64,000 bases of DNA from CAVUPF01 sp963743285 (GTDB lineage: Bacteria; Actinomycetota; Thermoleophilia; Solirubrobacterales; 70-9), in the NCBI GenBank assembly GCA_963743285.1, contig CAVUPF010000001.1, positions 310,001 to 374,000 on the forward strand. Direction: 5' to 3'. The notes under the pieces are model-generated. The model was not told where the DNA came from. It worked only from the letters and a program-made list of their open reading frames with translations, and did no database searches. Position numbers and translations under genes: made by a program. Below, piece by piece: positions 61,829 to 64,000 of this stretch (position 1 is its first letter; each line of letters begins with the position of its first letter).

Positions 61829-62302
61829 GTGAGCGACACCGCGACCCCACTTCTAGCTCAAGAGGCCTTCGCCCAGGCGAAGGCCAGGCTCTCCGATCTC
61901 ATGGACCAGGCCGTCCACGATCATCGTCTGCAGCTGATCGACCGCCATCGCGGTAAGGAGCAGGCGGTCCTGGTCTCGGTGGCCGACATGGGAGTGCTGC
62001 TGGAGGGCTTCGAGTTCCATCCCAAGGTCAGCGTCTCCGAAGGTGAGTTCGTGATCCGCCTGCCGGAGCTGGGTCTGATCGCCGGCGGCGCCAGCTACGA
62101 GGCGGCGCTTGACGAGTTGGTCGAGCTCGCCGAACGCCAGGCGCAGGACTTCCTCGATCGCCTCGACTTCTATAGGCAGACCGACCGCCGAGGCCAGCTC
62201 GGTTGGCTGTTGAAGTTCGCGCTTGCGCCCTCCGAGGAGCGACGCTCGCTCTTTTCGCCGCCGGCGCCTGCCGCAGAGGCCCAGGCCGCACAGCTGGCGT
62301 GA
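61829..62302 (+). CDS. antitoxin with Phd/YefM-like start and HicB-like body
   Basis: 157 aa from GTG 61829. Residues 10-55 (AQEAFAQAKARLSDLMDQAVHDHRLQLIDRHRGKEQAVLVSVADM) resemble the Phd/YefM fold that binds operator DNA. Residues about 65-110 (FHPKVSVSEGEFVIRLPELGLIAGGASYEAALDELVELAERQAQDFLDRL) resemble the partial RNase H-like fold of HicB antitoxins. The stop overlaps the start of the next gene (GTGA at 62299), the classic coupling of an antitoxin-toxin operon. It should neutralise the downstream protein and repress the operon. Confidence 0.75.
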   Translation: MSDTATPLLAQEAFAQAKARLSDLMDQAVHDHRLQLIDRHRGKEQAVLVSVADMGVLLEGFEFHPKVSVSEGEFVIRLPELGLIAGGASYEAALDELVELAERQAQDFLDRLDFYRQTDRRGQLGWLLKFALAPSEERRSLFSPPAPAAEAQAAQLA

Positions 62303-62733
62303 CCCCGAACTCACCCAGCTCGGGCGACCTCGAGCAGTTTCTGGCCGCTGACGGCTGGCGACAGATCCCGGCCAGCGAGCGCGGGGGCAGGCGGGAGTCC
62401 CATGTCTTCTTCGAAAAGCAGCTCGCCGACGGGCGCGCGCTTCAGACCCACATCTCCCACGACCGCTCGGCGACGATCAGCGCCGGGCGCTTCGGCGCCA
62501 TCTTGCGCGAGCAGCTGGAGGTCTCGCGGGCCGAGTTCTGGGAAGCGATCCGCACCGGCGAGCCGGTCGATCGTCCGGTAGCCGTCGACGAGGAGCAGGC
62601 CGTCGAGCACGAGCCGTGGGTGATCGCAGTGCTCGTCGGCAAGCTCTATATGGGGCCCGAGGAGATCGAAAACCTGAGCGAGCAGGAAGCGACCGATCTC
62701 GTCCACGAGTTCTGGTCGCGCGGCCGACCTTAG
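62299..62733 (+). CDS. HicA-like toxin candidate
   Basis: 144 aa from GTG 62299, overlapping the antitoxin stop. Residues 5-75 (DLEQFLAADGWRQIPASERGGRRESHVFFEKQLADGRALQTHISHDRSATISAGRFGAILREQLEVSRAEFWEAI) follow the HicA double-stranded-RNA-binding-like fold, with THISH placing the catalytic-type His after the SHVFF strand. The C-terminal 60 residues (WVIAVLVGKLYMGPEEIENLSEQEATDLVHEFWSRG) are helical and not part of minimal HicA. Likely an mRNA interferase kept in check by the upstream protein. Confidence 0.7.
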   Translation: MTPNSPSSGDLEQFLAADGWRQIPASERGGRRESHVFFEKQLADGRALQTHISHDRSATISAGRFGAILREQLEVSRAEFWEAIRTGEPVDRPVAVDEEQAVEHEPWVIAVLVGKLYMGPEEIENLSEQEATDLVHEFWSRGRP

Positions 62734-62830
62734 GAGCGCGGCGAAGCTAGGAGCCCGGGTCGGTAACGGGGATCTGCGGAGGAAGATTGAGGGCACCTCC
62801 GCGATCAAAGCGGCTGCGATGGCGATGAAA

Positions 62831-62846
62831 TCACCACGGGTGGTGA
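62831..62846. terminator. short hairpin with A tract
   Basis: TCACCAC (62831-62837), loop GG, GTGGTGA (62840-62846), then six A on the plus strand. On the minus strand the six T precede the stem. Possible terminator or the edge of the IS remnant. Confidence 0.35.
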
Positions 62847-62887
62847 AAAAAGCGGGTCTGGTGCTGGCTGGTGAGGCTCCCTACGGG

Positions 62888-63170
62888 TCAGGTTGCCCCA
62901 AGGAGGGCAAGACCGCCGGCCCGGTGGAGCTTCAGCAGGTTGTGGACCGCGCAGTGAAAGCGCCACTGGGCACGAGCCGCGCCCTTGCCGCGCAATAGCA
63001 GCCGGCGTGCCCCCTGGACGGTGTCCATCTGGCCGAAGACCGGCTCGACGATCGCCTTGCGGCGGGCATAGACGGCATGACCTTCCTTCGTCTTCAGCTT
63101 GCGCGCCATGCGCTGCTTGGGGGTGGCGCCCTTGGGCAGCGGGCCGCGGGGGGCGGGTGCCTGGGGCTCT
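62888..63170 (-). pseudogene. IS1182/IS5-like transposase, C-terminal remnant
   Basis: On the minus strand, ATPKQRMARKLKTKEGHAVYARRKAIVEPVFGQMDTVQGARRLLLRGKGAARAQWRFHCAVHNLLKLHRA is the familiar end of DDE transposases of the IS1182/DDE_Tnp_1 type (the Y..RK..VEPVFG block contains the catalytic Glu). Upstream of about 63170 the similarity stops exactly where the IS630 transposase gene ends. Non-functional. Confidence 0.75.
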
Positions 63171-63174
63171 GATA

Positions 63175-64000
63175 CTAATCTGCGTCCAAGTTGCAGATCC
63201 ACTCCCTGTGGGTGAGCGAGCGGATCCTCGCCGGGTTCCCCTCCAGCGCGACGAGGCTCTCGACCAGCGTCTCCTGGACCGCGTCCATGCTCTCGTGGGC
63301 TCGGTTGGCGAACCAGCCCTCGCGGATCGCGTCCCATAGCTGCTCGGCCGGGTTGAGCTCGGGGCTGTAGGGGGGCAAGGTCAGCACCCGCAGGTTCTCG
63401 GGCAGGCGCAGCGCCCCGGCGGTGTGCGAGGCGGCGCCGTCGCAGACCACGACGACCAGCTCGTCGGGATGGCGCTCGCCGAGCAGGGCCGCGAAGCGCT
63501 CGAAGCACTCGGTCTGCATGCTCGGCAGGACGAGCGAGTCGAGCATCCCGTCGGCCGGGCAGACCGCGCCGTAGGCGTAGGCGTACTCGCGGACCGTCTG
63601 GCAGTCGACGACGGGCCGCATCCCCGCGGGAGCCCACGAGCGCACCGGCCGGTTGATCCGCCCGAACCGCGCCTCGTCCATAAACATCAGGCGCATCTGG
63701 CGCTGGTCGGCCCCGCGGGCCTCGGCGACCAGCTCCGGGAGGTTTCCTTGAACGCCTCCTGGCGAGCGGGGTCGGCGTCGGGGTGGCGCGGTCGGGGCAC
63801 GACCTTGCGCCAGCCGTGGCGGGCGAGCATCCGGTAGATCGTCGAGGAGTCGACCCGCCGGCCGATCCGCTCCGAGAGCGCCTCGATCATCGCCTCGGCG
63901 CTGACCAGCTCGCCGTCGCGGGCGGCCCGCTCGAAGCCGGCGACGAACTCCGCCTCCTCCTCTTCGGTGAGCACGGCGCTTCGCCGCCCACCCCAGCTCT
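63175..64000 (-). CDS. IS630-family transposase, frameshifted, runs off the window
   Basis: Read leftwards from the window edge. The N-terminal part (TEEEEAEFVAGFERAARDGELVSAEAMIEALSERIGRRVDSSTIYRMLARHGWRKVVPRPRHPDADPARQEAFKE) is the HTH region. Near 63740 the frame shifts by one base, and NLPELVAEARGADQRQMRLMFMDEARFGR continues into the DDE domain: the first Asp in FMDEARFGRIN, the second in VVVVCDGAASHTAG, the Glu in LPPYSPELNPAEQLWDAIREG. The shift is at a short A run (GGAAACC), so it may be an indel or a frameshift as used by some IS elements. The stop is at 63175. The 5' end lies beyond base 64000. Confidence 0.82.
   Translation of the reverse strand, partial: ELGWAAKRRAHRRGGGGVRRRLRAGRPRRRAGQRRGDDRGALGADRPAGRLLDDLPDARPPRLAQGRAPTAPPRRRPRSPGGVQGNLPELVAEARGADQRQMRLMFMDEARFGRINRPVRSWAPAGMRPVVDCQTVREYAYAYGAVCPADGMLDSLVLPSMQTECFERFAALLGERHPDELVVVVCDGAASHTAGALRLPENLRVLTLPPYSPELNPAEQLWDAIREGWFANRAHESMDAVQETLVESLVALEGNPARIRSLTHREWICNLDAD

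Overview
ORGANISM. GC-rich DNA with actinobacterial codon use. Several exported proteins carry the N-terminus 'LTYANV.(A/S)TLALFLV.SGGAAYAAS(H)LGKNSVG.KQIK', which I associate with Thermoleophilia (Solirubrobacterales and relatives). That assignment rests on family recognition, not on rRNA or a search. No rRNA and no complete tRNA lies in the window.

LAYOUT. (1) 1-0.95 kb: tail of a UvrD-type helicase, then the 3' half of a tRNA-Ser gene (an attachment-site scar) and terminators. (2) 1.2-9.4 kb: a large exported protein with a papain-like Cys/His/Asn arrangement, a hypothetical protein whose leader resembles that of the xis gene at 48.8 kb, a broken HAD phosphatase, two acyltransferases, a nucleotidyltransferase-fold protein and a small XRE regulator with three operator-like iterons. 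(3) 9.7-12.8 kb: a tandemly duplicated pair of TetR-type regulators, one copy broken. (4) 13.0-35.5 kb: an almost uninterrupted plus-strand run of exported proteins (collagen-like, NHL/propeller, FN3, DUF11-like, InlB-like repeats, a lipoprotein, three tandem paralogues). Many stops and starts overlap, and several proteins end in Lys/His/Arg-rich tails. (5) 36.2-37.9 kb: two more TetR relatives, the second without a DNA-binding domain. (6) 37.9-41.3 kb: a mobilisation module made of a nested inverted repeat with iterons, a replication-relaxation protein with a PD-(D/E)xK-like motif, a TraG/FtsK-like coupling ATPase and SSB. (7) 41.3-48.6 kb: cupins, a TetR, an ECF-like sigma factor behind a hairpin that could hide its ribosome-binding site, an FN3 surface protein and a NERD-domain protein. 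(8) 48.8-54.74 kb: xis-int, an Abi/HEPN protein, a frameshifted UvrD/RecB-like helicase-nuclease with a YbjN-like partner, ending at a tRNA-Met 3' fragment (candidate att site). (9) 55.5-64 kb: small exported and PASTA proteins, an IS256-family element set inside a PASTA remnant, a Phd/HicB-HicA-like toxin-antitoxin pair, and IS1182/IS630 debris at the right edge.

HOW IT FITS. The window looks like accessory DNA built from integrated elements. The mobilisation module, the integrase and the defence-like genes could belong to one integrative mobilisable element ending at the tRNA-Met scar, but its left end is not visible. The 13-35 kb run reads as one long operon building an extracellular structure of unknown function and is the best candidate for an undescribed system.

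CAUTION. Many otherwise well-conserved genes carry one or several single-base frameshifts. Either parts of the region are decaying or the assembly has uncorrected indels. Broken genes are described here as the original product with the approximate breakpoints.
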